Source: Paenibacillus_F chitinolyticus_A (GTDB taxonomy: Bacteria > Bacillota > Bacilli > Paenibacillales > NBRC-103111). Taken from it: DNA of 64,000 nt. Position numbers and translations under genes: made by a program. The stretch spans positions 3,782,001 through 3,846,000 of the forward strand of contig NZ_CP173427.1 in the NCBI RefSeq assembly GCF_045038035.1, in the 5' to 3' direction. Shown here in pieces: positions 15,566-24,222 of the stretch (position 1 is its first letter; every line of letters starts with the position of its first letter). The notes beneath the pieces were generated by a model. That model was not told the DNA's origin, did no database searches, and worked only from the letters and a program-made list of their open reading frames with translations.

Positions 15566-15593
15566 AGCGGCCGTATGGTTTACGGCTGCTTTT
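15566..15593 (+). terminator. Terminator-like hairpin
   Basis: AGCGGCCGTA and TACGGCTGCT pair (one G-U) around TGGTT and are followed by TTTT on the plus strand. No plus-strand gene lies immediately upstream; it may end map read-through. Confidence 0.5.
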
Positions 15594-15687
15594 CCATGTA
15601 TAAAAACATCTCCTGTCCGTCATAAACGGCATTATTCCGGAATAGACATCTGCGCTCTCTTGCATAATCCGGAAAACTCTTCCCCGT

Positions 15688-16140
15688 CTAATGCTCCCTG
15701 TTCTTGTCAATATCCAGAATGGGCAGCTTGTCGTTCTGCCCGTCCCCGCACTTGCTTAACTGGAGCACATACCGCTCGGAAGTTTCGATTTTTTCGACGG
15801 AGGCGCACGTATACGTTTGCTTTTGTTTCGACGAACTGTATACATCCCTGGTGTTGTCTACCGTCCACACAATCTCCGTTCCGTCCGTATGCACATCGTG
15901 TATCCACGGGCCGCTGTCAATTGTAGGTGAAATCACCATAAGACGATCTCCTTGTGCCCGGTTAAACCGGTCTACGAGCCCATCCAGCCGTTTCAAATCC
16001 CGCTGATCCAGGTTCACAAGAATGTCCGGGTTCGCTTGAACCGCCGCAGGTTGAAACCATTTCGTCTTGACCGCGACAAAAGGCATAAATCCGGCAAAAA
16101 ATGCCGCCCCCATTAAAACAATCGCTAGCTTTTTGTTCAT
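15688..16140 (-). CDS. Exported protein of unknown function
   Basis: 150 residues. An N-terminal hydrophobic segment (about 5-25) makes it membrane-anchored or secreted. The rest is a soluble alpha/beta region with two cysteines (in YTCASVEK and LSKCGDG) that could form a disulfide. I do not recognise the family. The ATG follows GGGGGG-rich purines. It is oriented with the upstream NUDIX gene (95 nt away) and could be its second cistron. Confidence 0.7.
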   Translation of the reverse strand: MNKKLAIVLMGAAFFAGFMPFVAVKTKWFQPAAVQANPDILVNLDQRDLKRLDGLVDRFNRAQGDRLMVISPTIDSGPWIHDVHTDGTEIVWTVDNTRDVYSSSKQKQTYTCASVEKIETSERYVLQLSKCGDGQNDKLPILDIDKNREH

Positions 16141-16234
16141 AGGATTGAACCCCCCGCTTCCCTAACCCGTCAAATCCGATCCCACCTTGATGCGCTCCGC
16201 CGGTTTGACCCTTCATTATGTTCCCGCAGGGACC

Positions 16235-16852
16235 TTAATCCAGCAAAACCGGTCTGCCGGGATTCTCGACCATTTCGAACATGGTAAGCAGCTGAGCCTC
16301 CGTGTTTCTCTCCGCCGACAGCTCGGGCAGCTCCTCTTTTCCGAAAAAAGCCGCCTCGCTCGTTTCGAGCCCCCCTTGAATCTGGCCCCCGGTAATGGTG
16401 CAGAGCACAAAAAATTTGTACACATGATACGGGGATTCCGGATGATCGTGGAATTTTTTATCGAATACGGCCAGCAGCCTGTCCGCTTTCACTTCCAGCC
16501 CGGCCTCCTCTTTCACTTCCTTCACGGCCACCTCCGAAGGCGACAGTCCGATATCCGCCCAGCCCCCCGGCAGCGCCCAAGACCCGTCCAGCTTTTCCCG
16601 CACAAGTACGAGCTTACCCTCCCGGAAAACGACTGCGCGGATGTCCACTTTCGGAGTGGCGTACCCTTTTTCGTTCGCGAAAAGGTCCCGGATTTTCTCC
16701 TGATGAAGGTCCGTATACTCGCTCATGATCTCCAGGCTCAAATCCCGGAGCATCTCATACCGTTCCAGATCGTACACGTCCTTGCTGTAGGCAAGCCCGA
16801 TTTGCGAGATGGCCTGTATCTGCTTGGCCCATTCCAGCCATTTGACGCTCAT
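16235..16852 (-). CDS. NUDIX hydrolase, YjhB-like
   Basis: 205 residues from the ATG at 16852, chosen because AAGGAGGG lies just upstream; an earlier in-frame start is unsupported. An N-terminal helical NUDIX-associated domain (about 1-62) precedes the NUDIX fold. The box runs from G97 to L119 with the E115-E116-x-G core. Two usual positions differ: Leu103 for Glu and Lys111 for Arg, as is common in the YjhB group. It probably cleaves an ADP-ribose-like nucleoside diphosphate. The true substrate is not known. Confidence 0.85.
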   Translation of the reverse strand: MSVKWLEWAKQIQAISQIGLAYSKDVYDLERYEMLRDLSLEIMSEYTDLHQEKIRDLFANEKGYATPKVDIRAVVFREGKLVLVREKLDGSWALPGGWADIGLSPSEVAVKEVKEEAGLEVKADRLLAVFDKKFHDHPESPYHVYKFFVLCTITGGQIQGGLETSEAAFFGKEELPELSAERNTEAQLLTMFEMVENPGRPVLLD

Positions 16853-16884
16853 GCTGACGTCCCTCCTTGTTTCGTTGATCTCGC

Positions 16885-16920
16885 AAAAAAAGACGAGCAC
16901 CGGGTTATCAGGTGTCGTCT
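16885..16920 (-). terminator. Terminator of the 16981-18234 gene
   Basis: On the minus strand AGACGACACC pairs with GGTGCTCGTCT (one bulge), followed by a run of seven T. It lies between the upstream gene and the NUDIX start, so the NUDIX gene needs its own promoter. Confidence 0.8.
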
Positions 16921-16980
16921 CGCAAGTAAGTCCATTTTAGCATGCCGGTTCTATAAATAAAAATGAACGTTGGGTCCGCT

Positions 16981-18234
16981 TTACCCGGTTACCGCTGAAT
17001 TTATTTCCGGCTCTGCCGGCTGTTTGGCGGGTTCTTCGGCATCATTCTCCGGAATCCACCAATCGTCCCAGGTACCGTGAACATGATACCAGGCGATCCC
17101 TTCGGGAGAGAGCCACTTTTCGAAAGCTTTGACGGTCTGCGGGGCAAAAAAGCCCTTCATATTGTGGATACGGCTCCAATCCGGGTACTTGTACGTTGCC
17201 GAACGCGTGGTCAGCGGAATTTCTTCGTCCGTCGGAATAATGCCGGCAGGCCGCACTTTGAGCGCCAGACCTGGATTGACCCACAACGCTCCGGACTCCG
17301 TCCGGATGTGCACCCACTCCAGCTCTCCGTCCTTCCACGTTTCGAATGAGTCATAGCTGCCCGGCGCGACTTCCACGTAATTTTCATCTTCGTAATAAGT
17401 CGGCTTCGCGAACCCTTTGCCTCCGGTCGGAAGTTCCGCCTTGCCCGTCGTTTCCCGAACACCCGCCAGCTCGCCCTCGGGTAAAATCCAGCGGTCCCCT
17501 TCCGGGAGAGAAACTTTATACCAAGTCGGGCTGCCGTCGCCGAGCGTAGGCGGAAGCTCCCATACGGCCGTCACCGGGTACCTCCCGGGTTTCAGCGTTC
17601 CCGTTTTGACTAGCCCCGTGTAAGGCAGCTTGAAGCTGTCCGTATCTCGGAAGAGGTCGACGGTCGTGGAGACCGCTTTTTCCTGAACGGCTTCCTTATA
17701 AAAGCTGTCGTAGATCCACTTGTCTCCCAGCCATGTCTGGATGCGGTAAAATTTCACGGTCCGGGGAGGTCCGAAGTCCGCTCCATCCCATTCGATCGTT
17801 CCCGTAACATTTACCTGCTGCGGGGAAATGACCGTTCCGCTGGCCGCTTCGTGAAAAGGCTCGTCGTACAGCTCCTGCTTGTCTACCAGAGTGATCGTCG
17901 CGGTTTCGGCCTTGTACTTGCCGGGAATGAGCGTTTGCGGATCGGCTTTGATCCATTTCTCCCCCTGCCACGTTTCTATGAGATATCCTTTCTCTTCCGT
18001 GTTATCCGCCATGCTCCACTGGCTGTCTCTCTTCGTAATATGGACGGTCTGAAGAGGAGCCAGGCTGCCCGCAGGCTTGGTGAACGCTTCGTCTTCGTAC
18101 ATGGTCGTCTCCCGGATCAGCGTCACGTCCCACGGAACGTTTATTACCATAGCTTTCGCCCGGACTGGAGCCAGAATGGAGGCGGAGCTTGCGAGCAGCA
18201 GGAAAGCCGCACCAGACATCAACCACTTTTTCAA
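16981..18234 (-). CDS. Secreted SH3/GW-like repeat protein
   Basis: 417 residues. The likely start is a TTG at 18234, eight nt after AAGGAGGAGG; the next TTG upstream (18255) overlaps that SD. A signal peptide (about 1-28) is followed by about five modules of 65-80 residues. Each has the pattern LYDEPF/YEDEAF...G(T/S)LxPxQVxVT...W...TWLGDKWI, resembling SH3b or GW-like wall-binding repeats. No catalytic domain is visible. It probably binds the cell wall. It ends in an acidic tail and is followed by a strong terminator. Confidence 0.75.
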   Translation of the reverse strand: MKKWLMSGAAFLLLASSASILAPVRAKAMVINVPWDVTLIRETTMYEDEAFTKPAGSLAPLQTVHITKRDSQWSMADNTEEKGYLIETWQGEKWIKADPQTLIPGKYKAETATITLVDKQELYDEPFHEAASGTVISPQQVNVTGTIEWDGADFGPPRTVKFYRIQTWLGDKWIYDSFYKEAVQEKAVSTTVDLFRDTDSFKLPYTGLVKTGTLKPGRYPVTAVWELPPTLGDGSPTWYKVSLPEGDRWILPEGELAGVRETTGKAELPTGGKGFAKPTYYEDENYVEVAPGSYDSFETWKDGELEWVHIRTESGALWVNPGLALKVRPAGIIPTDEEIPLTTRSATYKYPDWSRIHNMKGFFAPQTVKAFEKWLSPEGIAWYHVHGTWDDWWIPENDAEEPAKQPAEPEINSAVTG

Positions 18235-18422
18235 CGGGTTTTCCTCCTCCTTCAACGGATATTTATCCCGAACGTTTTTAAGAATTTTGAAAATGGCCGG
18301 ATGCCCCGTGCGCCGCAGCCCGTTCGTTCTTCCCGCACGGAGCGGCTTGAGGCAGCCTTAACCGGCGCTCTTGCGCTCTACGGAACTCGCGACGCATGCG
18401 AATCCGCTCCGCCTTTTTCTGT

Positions 18423-18458
18423 AAAAAAGCACCTGAAACCGCCGGGGCCTCAGATGCT
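18423..18458 (-). terminator. Terminator of the glycogen operon
   Basis: On the minus strand AGCATCTGA pairs with TCAGGTGCT (one G-U) and is followed by TTTTTT, about 50 nt past the stop of the glgA fusion gene. The rest of 18235-18504 shows no gene. Confidence 0.8.
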
Positions 18459-18504
18459 TTCAACAGGATGCGGGAACGGTTTTCGTATCCGGGCAGGGGA
18501 CCGT

Positions 18505-21500
18505 TTAAACGGCCTTCAGCAGATAGACCCTGGCTTCAAAAGGACGAAGCTGGAGTTCCGCATCCAGACCGCTCGTCTCGCTTCCTTCCCCAACGGGGTA
18601 GTTGGCGATAAGCAGCTCACCGCCGCCTCCGGCCAGAAGCGGGTACGGGCTCGCGAAGGAAGCCGTTTCTCCGGTAAAGTTGAGCATAACGAACAGCCTG
18701 TCGTTTCCGAGCGTACGGGTATACGCGTAAATGCGCTCGTCTTCCTCGGCCACGATCTCATAGCTGCCGTACACGATCACCGGATGAATTTTGCGGAGCG
18801 CGATCAGCTTCCGGTAATAATGAAAAATAGAGTTCGTGTCGGCGAAGGCCGCTTCCGCGTTAATCTCCGTATAGTTCGGATTAACGTGCAGCCACGGCGT
18901 TCCGGTCGTAAAGCCTGCGTTCTCCTCCGGACTCCACTGCATCGGGGTCCGGGCGTTATCCCGCCCCTTGATGCGGATCGCGTTCATGACCTCGTCGTGA
19001 TTGCCGCCGCCTTCGGTGACGCGCTCCCGGTACATGTTCAGCGTCTCGACGTCCCGGCAATCCTCAATCCCTTTGAAAGGTACGTTCGTCATGCCGAGCT
19101 CCTCGCCCTGGTAAATGTAGGGGGTTCCCTCCAGCGTATGAAGGAAAGTCGCCAGCATTTTGGCCGACTCCACGCGGTATTCGCGGTCATTACCGAACCG
19201 GGACACCATTCTCGGCTGATCATGGTTGTTCAGGTACAAGCTGTTCCACGCGCGTCCGTGCAGGCCCGTCTGCCAGCGGCCGATCGTCGCTTTCAGATCC
19301 TTTAGCTTCCAGGGGCACGGGTCCCATTTGCCGCCCCAGCCGCTGTCCAGCTCCATATGCTCGAACTGGAACACCATGTTCAGCTCGGTGCCGTCCGCAT
19401 TCGCATAACGGACCGCGTCGTCGGGGGTTACACCGGGTGTTTCGCCGACCGTCATGATGTCGTAACGGGAAAGCACCTTTTCGTTCATTTCCCGCAAAAA
19501 CTCATGCACCCTCGGGCCGTTCATAAAATAGTCTCCGCCCCATGCATACCGGTCTCCTCCCGCGCTTGGAAGTCCCTCCGTCTTGGAGATCATGTTGATG
19601 ACGTCCATGCGGAACCCGTCGATTCCCTTGTCCAGCCACCACGTCATCATGTCGTAGATTTCCTCGCGCACCTTGGGGTTCTCCCAGTTTAAATCCGGCT
19701 GCTTGCGGCTGAACAAATGAAGGTAGTACTCCCCGGTTTGCTCGTCATACTCCCACGCCGGACCGCTGAAGATGCTCGTCCAGTTGTTCGGCTCCTGTCC
19801 GTCGCGGCCGGGCCTCCAAATGTAGTAATCCCGGTAGGGATTCTCTTTGGAGGAACGGGATTCCAGGAACCAGGCATGCTCGTCCGACGAATGGTTTACG
19901 ACGAGATCCATAATAAGCTTCATGCCCCGGCTGTGCACTTCCGCGAGCAGCTTCTCCCAATCCGCCATCGTTCCGAAATCGTCCATAATCCCGCGGTAAT
20001 CGCTGATATCGTAACCGTTGTCGTCATTGGGCGATTGATAAACCGGAGACAGCCAGATCACGTCGACGCCGAGCTCCTTCAAGTAATCCAGCTTCGAATT
20101 GATGCCCGGAATATCCCCGATTCCGTCTCCGTTGCTGTCTTTAAAACTGCGCGGATAAATCTGGTAGACGACGCTCTCTTTCCACCAGGCTTTGCCTCCG
20201 GGGGCCCCGCCGCCGTCGTCTTCTCCCGTCTCGCTGACGGCTGCGGACTTCGGCCCGGAGGAGGTCCGGCCGCTCGCCGCTGCCGGAGCCGCTTCCCTTA
20301 GCTGGGCCGCATGAGCCGCAGCCACCCGGAGCTGAGCTTCCTGTTCACCGCGCCGCCGCTCCGCTTCCTGCCAAGCTCTCTGGCGCTCTTTAGACGCGTC
20401 CGCCGCCTCCCGGATCAGCTCCTGGTACAGCGACTTGTACTGCAGGGCCGATTTTTTCCAGCTGAAATCGGTCTTCTTGATGTTCGCCATCAGGTTGCGC
20501 CAGGCATCCTGGTCATGGAGATAGAAATGCACTGCGCGTCTGACGGTATGCAGCATATCGTGAGCGTTGTACGAGTTGAAGCTGAAGCCCGTGCCTTCGC
20601 CGGTAAACTCATTGTAAGGCTGCACCGTATCCTTCAAGCCGCCCGTCTCTCGGACGATCGGCACCGTGCGGTAGCGCATCGCGATGAGCTGACCGATTCC
20701 GCAGGGCTCGAAGAGCGACGGCATGAGGAAGAGGTCCGAGCCGGCATATACCTGACGGGCAAGCCCGTCGTCGAAGGCGATGTACGCAGCCAGCTTGTCG
20801 GGATGCCGGGCCGCCTCCTCGCGGAACAGCTGCTCGTATTCGTGATCTCCGGTTCCCACGATCACCCATTGGGCATCCAGGGAAAGCAGCTCCGGCAGCA
20901 CGTGACGGATCAAATCGATCCCCTTCTGCTGCACCAGCCGGGTCACCAGCGATATAACCGGCACGTCGTCGCGGACCGGCAGACCCAGCCGCTGCTGAAG
21001 GTGTGTTTTATTCAGCCGCTTTTTGGACAAGGAGTCCCGGTACGTGACAGCCAGATGGGAATCGGTCATCGGATTAAAGAGATCGTAGTCGATCCCGTTG
21101 ACGATGCCCACGGTCGCCTCGCTGCGGTAGCGCAGCAGGCTGTCCATATGCTCGCCGAAGAACGGCGTGCGGATCTCCTCCGCGTAAGTCGGGCTAACCG
21201 CCGTAATCCGGTCGGAATACAGCAGTCCGCCTTTCAGGAAGCTGCCGCCGTCGTACATTTCGAGCTGATCCCCGTTGAAATAGCCGGCGTCCAGGCCGAA
21301 CAGATCCATCATCGTTTCTTTGGAGAAAAGTCCCTGGTAGCGCAGATTGTGTATCGTAATGACTGTTTTGATATCTTCATAGAACGGATAGTACGGGCTG
21401 TACTGCGCTTTCAGCAGTACCGGAATCATGCCGGCCTGCCAGTCGTGGCAGTGGATCACATCGGGCTTGAAGCCGATATGCGGAAGCGAGTCGATTACGG

Positions 21501-21846
21501 CTCGGCAGTAAAACGCGAATCGTTCGGCATCGTCGCCGTAGCCGTAATGCCCTCTTCTGCGGAAATAAAACTCGTTGTCCACGAAATAAAACGTGACGCC
21601 TTCGTGTTCCAGGGTTTGTATGCCGCAGTACTGCGAGCGCCAGCCCAGATTTACGCGGAACGTAACGAGGTTCGCGGTCTCCATCTTTTCTTTGAATACT
21701 TCAGGAATCTCGTCATATTTGGGCAGAATGACCCGGACATCCGCCCCGTTGCGTTTAAGTTCCTTGGGCAGGGACCCGATTACATCACCCAGTCCGCCCG
21801 TCTTGGCGAAAGGCGCCGCTTCCGAAGCCGCAAACAAAATGTTCAT
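18505..21846 (-). CDS. glgA: Glycogen synthase fused to a GH13 alpha-glucosidase
   Basis: 1113 residues in one uninterrupted frame from ATG 21846 (MNILFAASEA, behind GGAG); an in-frame ATG at 21903 adds a non-family leader. Residues 1 to about 485 are a complete GT5 glycogen synthase, with the ADP-glucose motif KTGGLGD and the C-terminal PSLFEPCG/ETGGLKDTV. A charged, then Ala/Gly-rich linker (about 486-553) leads to a full GH13 domain (about 555-1113) like oligo-1,6-glucosidase. It has DLVVNH, DGFRMDVI (nucleophile Asp), VGETPG (acid Glu) and NNHDQ. Both halves look active. Last gene of the glgBCDA operon. Confidence 0.93.
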   Translation of the reverse strand: MNILFAASEAAPFAKTGGLGDVIGSLPKELKRNGADVRVILPKYDEIPEVFKEKMETANLVTFRVNLGWRSQYCGIQTLEHEGVTFYFVDNEFYFRRRGHYGYGDDAERFAFYCRAVIDSLPHIGFKPDVIHCHDWQAGMIPVLLKAQYSPYYPFYEDIKTVITIHNLRYQGLFSKETMMDLFGLDAGYFNGDQLEMYDGGSFLKGGLLYSDRITAVSPTYAEEIRTPFFGEHMDSLLRYRSEATVGIVNGIDYDLFNPMTDSHLAVTYRDSLSKKRLNKTHLQQRLGLPVRDDVPVISLVTRLVQQKGIDLIRHVLPELLSLDAQWVIVGTGDHEYEQLFREEAARHPDKLAAYIAFDDGLARQVYAGSDLFLMPSLFEPCGIGQLIAMRYRTVPIVRETGGLKDTVQPYNEFTGEGTGFSFNSYNAHDMLHTVRRAVHFYLHDQDAWRNLMANIKKTDFSWKKSALQYKSLYQELIREAADASKERQRAWQEAERRRGEQEAQLRVAAAHAAQLREAAPAAASGRTSSGPKSAAVSETGEDDGGGAPGGKAWWKESVVYQIYPRSFKDSNGDGIGDIPGINSKLDYLKELGVDVIWLSPVYQSPNDDNGYDISDYRGIMDDFGTMADWEKLLAEVHSRGMKLIMDLVVNHSSDEHAWFLESRSSKENPYRDYYIWRPGRDGQEPNNWTSIFSGPAWEYDEQTGEYYLHLFSRKQPDLNWENPKVREEIYDMMTWWLDKGIDGFRMDVINMISKTEGLPSAGGDRYAWGGDYFMNGPRVHEFLREMNEKVLSRYDIMTVGETPGVTPDDAVRYANADGTELNMVFQFEHMELDSGWGGKWDPCPWKLKDLKATIGRWQTGLHGRAWNSLYLNNHDQPRMVSRFGNDREYRVESAKMLATFLHTLEGTPYIYQGEELGMTNVPFKGIEDCRDVETLNMYRERVTEGGGNHDEVMNAIRIKGRDNARTPMQWSPEENAGFTTGTPWLHVNPNYTEINAEAAFADTNSIFHYYRKLIALRKIHPVIVYGSYEIVAEEDERIYAYTRTLGNDRLFVMLNFTGETASFASPYPLLAGGGGELLIANYPVGEGSETSGLDAELQLRPFEARVYLLKAV

Positions 21847-21956
21847 GTACGTCTCCACTCCCGTCTTCTGAATTTCTTCTAAAGTTCTATTTGAAAAAGC
21901 CAAACCGGAACCGCTCGGCGGCGTCCGGTTACGGCTTTTGATTGTCGGAATCCGTT

Positions 21957-23066
21957 TTAGATGACCTTCATTTTAGCCGCGATGAACGGTGCCCGAACAT
22001 CCCCGGTCAATACACGCCCGCGGCTGATGAACACGTCCTTGTCCAGAATGGCGTTCTCGATCACGACATTTTCTTCAATGGAGCAGTTCTGCAGGATAAT
22101 GCTGTTTTTCACAACAGCCCCCTTGCTGATTTTTACGCCCCGCGACAAAATGCTGTTATCGACCTTGCCTTCAATGACGCAGCCGTTGGCGATCAAGGAA
22201 TTGCGCACGTTCGCGTTGGCCTCGTAACGGGCAGGCGGTTCGTCCTTTACCTTGGTGTAGATGAGATCCTTGCGGAAGAACAACTCCCGCAGCACCGACG
22301 GGTCCAGCATTTCCATGCTGTGCCGGTAGTAGCCCTGGATCGAATTCACGATCCCAAGATAGCCGTCATGACGGTAACCGACCACATTCAGTTTGTCGAC
22401 GTTCTTCATGATCCCGTCCCGGACCAGATGATCGTAGCCCTGCGCCAAGCAAGTCTCCACCATGTCCAGAAGGAGCGATTTGCTCATAATATACATTTCC
22501 ATGGACACGTTATCCGTACGCAGACGTCCGGTCTGGTCCTCTATGACCGTCACTCTGCCGTCCGGACGTACCGCAAGGCGGCGGTAGCTTCCCGAGTATT
22601 CCTCTTCCGCCTCTTTATAAATGACGGTAACATCCGCCCTCATATCTTCATGGTAGCGGACGGCGTCTTCGAAATTCATGTTGCATACCATGTGGCTGCG
22701 TCCGATGATGACCAATTCTTCCCGGCCCCGGTAAAAATAATCGCGGTGGGAATAGAATTGGAACAAATCTCCGCGCGACATGCCCGCCGGATCGTCCTGG
22801 ACGGACGGCAGCACGAACAGGCCGCCTCGCTTACGGTCGAGATCCCATTCCTTGCCGGAACCGAGATGATCCATCAGGGAACGGTATTTGTGCTGGGTAA
22901 ACACCGCCACGTTGCCGATCGAGGAATTCACCATGTTGGATAATACAAAATCGATCAGCCGGTACCGGCCTCCGAACGGAACCGAGGCCGCACAGCGGTG
23001 AAGCGTAAGCTCTTCCAGATCGTCCGGCTCGTTCACCAGATTGATAACGCCCATTACATGCTTCAT
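21957..23066 (-). CDS. glgD: Glucose-1-phosphate adenylyltransferase subunit GlgD
   Basis: 369 residues. It is the non-catalytic or regulatory partner of GlgC in Bacillota ADP-glucose pyrophosphorylases. The N-terminal nucleotidyltransferase-like domain lacks the glycine-rich GGxGxRL loop of GlgC (here NLVNEPDDLEELT). A C-terminal left-handed beta-helix of hexapeptide repeats follows (SILSRGVKISKGAVVKNSII). It starts seven nt after the glgC stop and lies 110 nt before glgA. It should form the GlgC-GlgD hetero-oligomer. Confidence 0.95.
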   Translation of the reverse strand: MKHVMGVINLVNEPDDLEELTLHRCAASVPFGGRYRLIDFVLSNMVNSSIGNVAVFTQHKYRSLMDHLGSGKEWDLDRKRGGLFVLPSVQDDPAGMSRGDLFQFYSHRDYFYRGREELVIIGRSHMVCNMNFEDAVRYHEDMRADVTVIYKEAEEEYSGSYRRLAVRPDGRVTVIEDQTGRLRTDNVSMEMYIMSKSLLLDMVETCLAQGYDHLVRDGIMKNVDKLNVVGYRHDGYLGIVNSIQGYYRHSMEMLDPSVLRELFFRKDLIYTKVKDEPPARYEANANVRNSLIANGCVIEGKVDNSILSRGVKISKGAVVKNSIILQNCSIEENVVIENAILDKDVFISRGRVLTGDVRAPFIAAKMKVI

Positions 23067-23073
23067 GCTACCC

Positions 23074-24222
23074 TCATCCTTTCGATTCCGTAGTCGCCCG
23101 TATGTGTTCTCCTGCGCCGATCAGCACGATTTCTTCCCCGTCTCCTACGGCCGCCCCGTCATCCACGATCGTATTTTCCCCGATGATCGCTTTGCGGATG
23201 GTGACATTATTGCCGATTCTCGCTCCCGGCATGATGACGGAATCCCGGATCACGCTGCCTTCGCCGATATGGACGCCATAGAACAGGACGGAGTGGTCCA
23301 CATCCCCGAACACGGAGCACCCTTCGTTCACGAGTGAACGGCGTACTTTGGCCCCGCCCGACACAAACTGGGCAGGCTGATAAGGCGTTACGGAGTAGAT
23401 GCGCCACGATTTATCGTTCAGGTTCAGCTGGGTCGGATCGTCCAGCAGGTCCATGTTCGCTTCCCACAGGCTCTGTATGGTGCCGACATCCTTCCAGTAT
23501 CCCTGGAACGGGTAAGCTACGAGGTTCGCCCCTGCTTCAAGCATCGCCGGAATAATGTCCTTGCCGAAATCTTTGCTGGAGTCCGGGTTCTCGTTATCCT
23601 GAATGAGATATTTTTTCAGCGCTTTCCAGTTGAACATATACACGCCCATGGAAGCGAGATTGCTTTTGGGTTCCTTCGGTTTTTCCGCGAACTCCGTAAT
23701 TTCGCTGTCTTCATTTACGCTCAGAAGTCCGAAACGCGACGCCTCTTCCCACTTGACCTCGATCACTGCGATCGTGGCGTCCGCCCCCTTCGTTTTGTGG
23801 TAAGTGAGCAGCCGGTCGTAATCCATTTTATAGATGTGGTCCCCCGAGATGATCAGCACGTACTCCGGCTCATAGCGGTCGATAAACCCGGTATTGCGGT
23901 AAATCGCGTTCGCCGTCCCCTGATACCAGTCTCCGCCGCCCTGCTCCATAAAAGGAGGCAGCACCGTTACGCCTCCGTTTTTACGATCCAGGTCCCAAGC
24001 CCCGCCTATACCGATATAAGAGTTAAGCACGAGCGGCTGATACTGGGTAAGCACCCCCACCGTATCGATGCCTGAGTTGGTGCAGTTGCTGAGCGTGAAA
24101 TCGATAATGCGGTACTTTCCGCCGAAATGAACGGCAGGTTTCGCCAGCTGCTGGGTGAGCACGCCAAGTCGTTTGCCCTCTCCTCCGGCAAGCAGCATGG
24201 CAATACATTCTTTACTTCGCAT
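23074..24222 (-). CDS. glgC: Glucose-1-phosphate adenylyltransferase catalytic subunit GlgC
   Basis: 382 residues; makes ADP-glucose from glucose-1-phosphate and ATP, the committed step of bacterial glycogen synthesis. The nucleotide loop LLAGGEGKRLG (about 10-20) and the KPAVHFGGKYRIIDF block are intact, as are the glucose-1-phosphate region (SGDHIYKMDY) and the C-terminal beta-helix. Its start overlaps the glgB stop by 11 nt, indicating translational coupling. Confidence 0.97.
   Translation of the reverse strand: MRSKECIAMLLAGGEGKRLGVLTQQLAKPAVHFGGKYRIIDFTLSNCTNSGIDTVGVLTQYQPLVLNSYIGIGGAWDLDRKNGGVTVLPPFMEQGGGDWYQGTANAIYRNTGFIDRYEPEYVLIISGDHIYKMDYDRLLTYHKTKGADATIAVIEVKWEEASRFGLLSVNEDSEITEFAEKPKEPKSNLASMGVYMFNWKALKKYLIQDNENPDSSKDFGKDIIPAMLEAGANLVAYPFQGYWKDVGTIQSLWEANMDLLDDPTQLNLNDKSWRIYSVTPYQPAQFVSGGAKVRRSLVNEGCSVFGDVDHSVLFYGVHIGEGSVIRDSVIMPGARIGNNVTIRKAIIGENTIVDDGAAVGDGEEIVLIGAGEHIRATTESKG

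Larger units (their letters stand above)
15083..15687. other. Intergenic region, 605 bp, with gene debris
   Basis: It holds a 49-codon transposase-like remnant (15110-15259, minus), a perfect hairpin (15287-15312) and a plus-strand terminator-like hairpin (15566-15593). Nothing else is recognisable, and no open frame has a ribosome-binding site. Confidence 0.5.

Noticed and set aside
15447..15710. Open frame next to the exported 150-aa protein
   Set aside because: It overlaps the end of the real gene, lacks a ribosome-binding site and has no recognisable domain.
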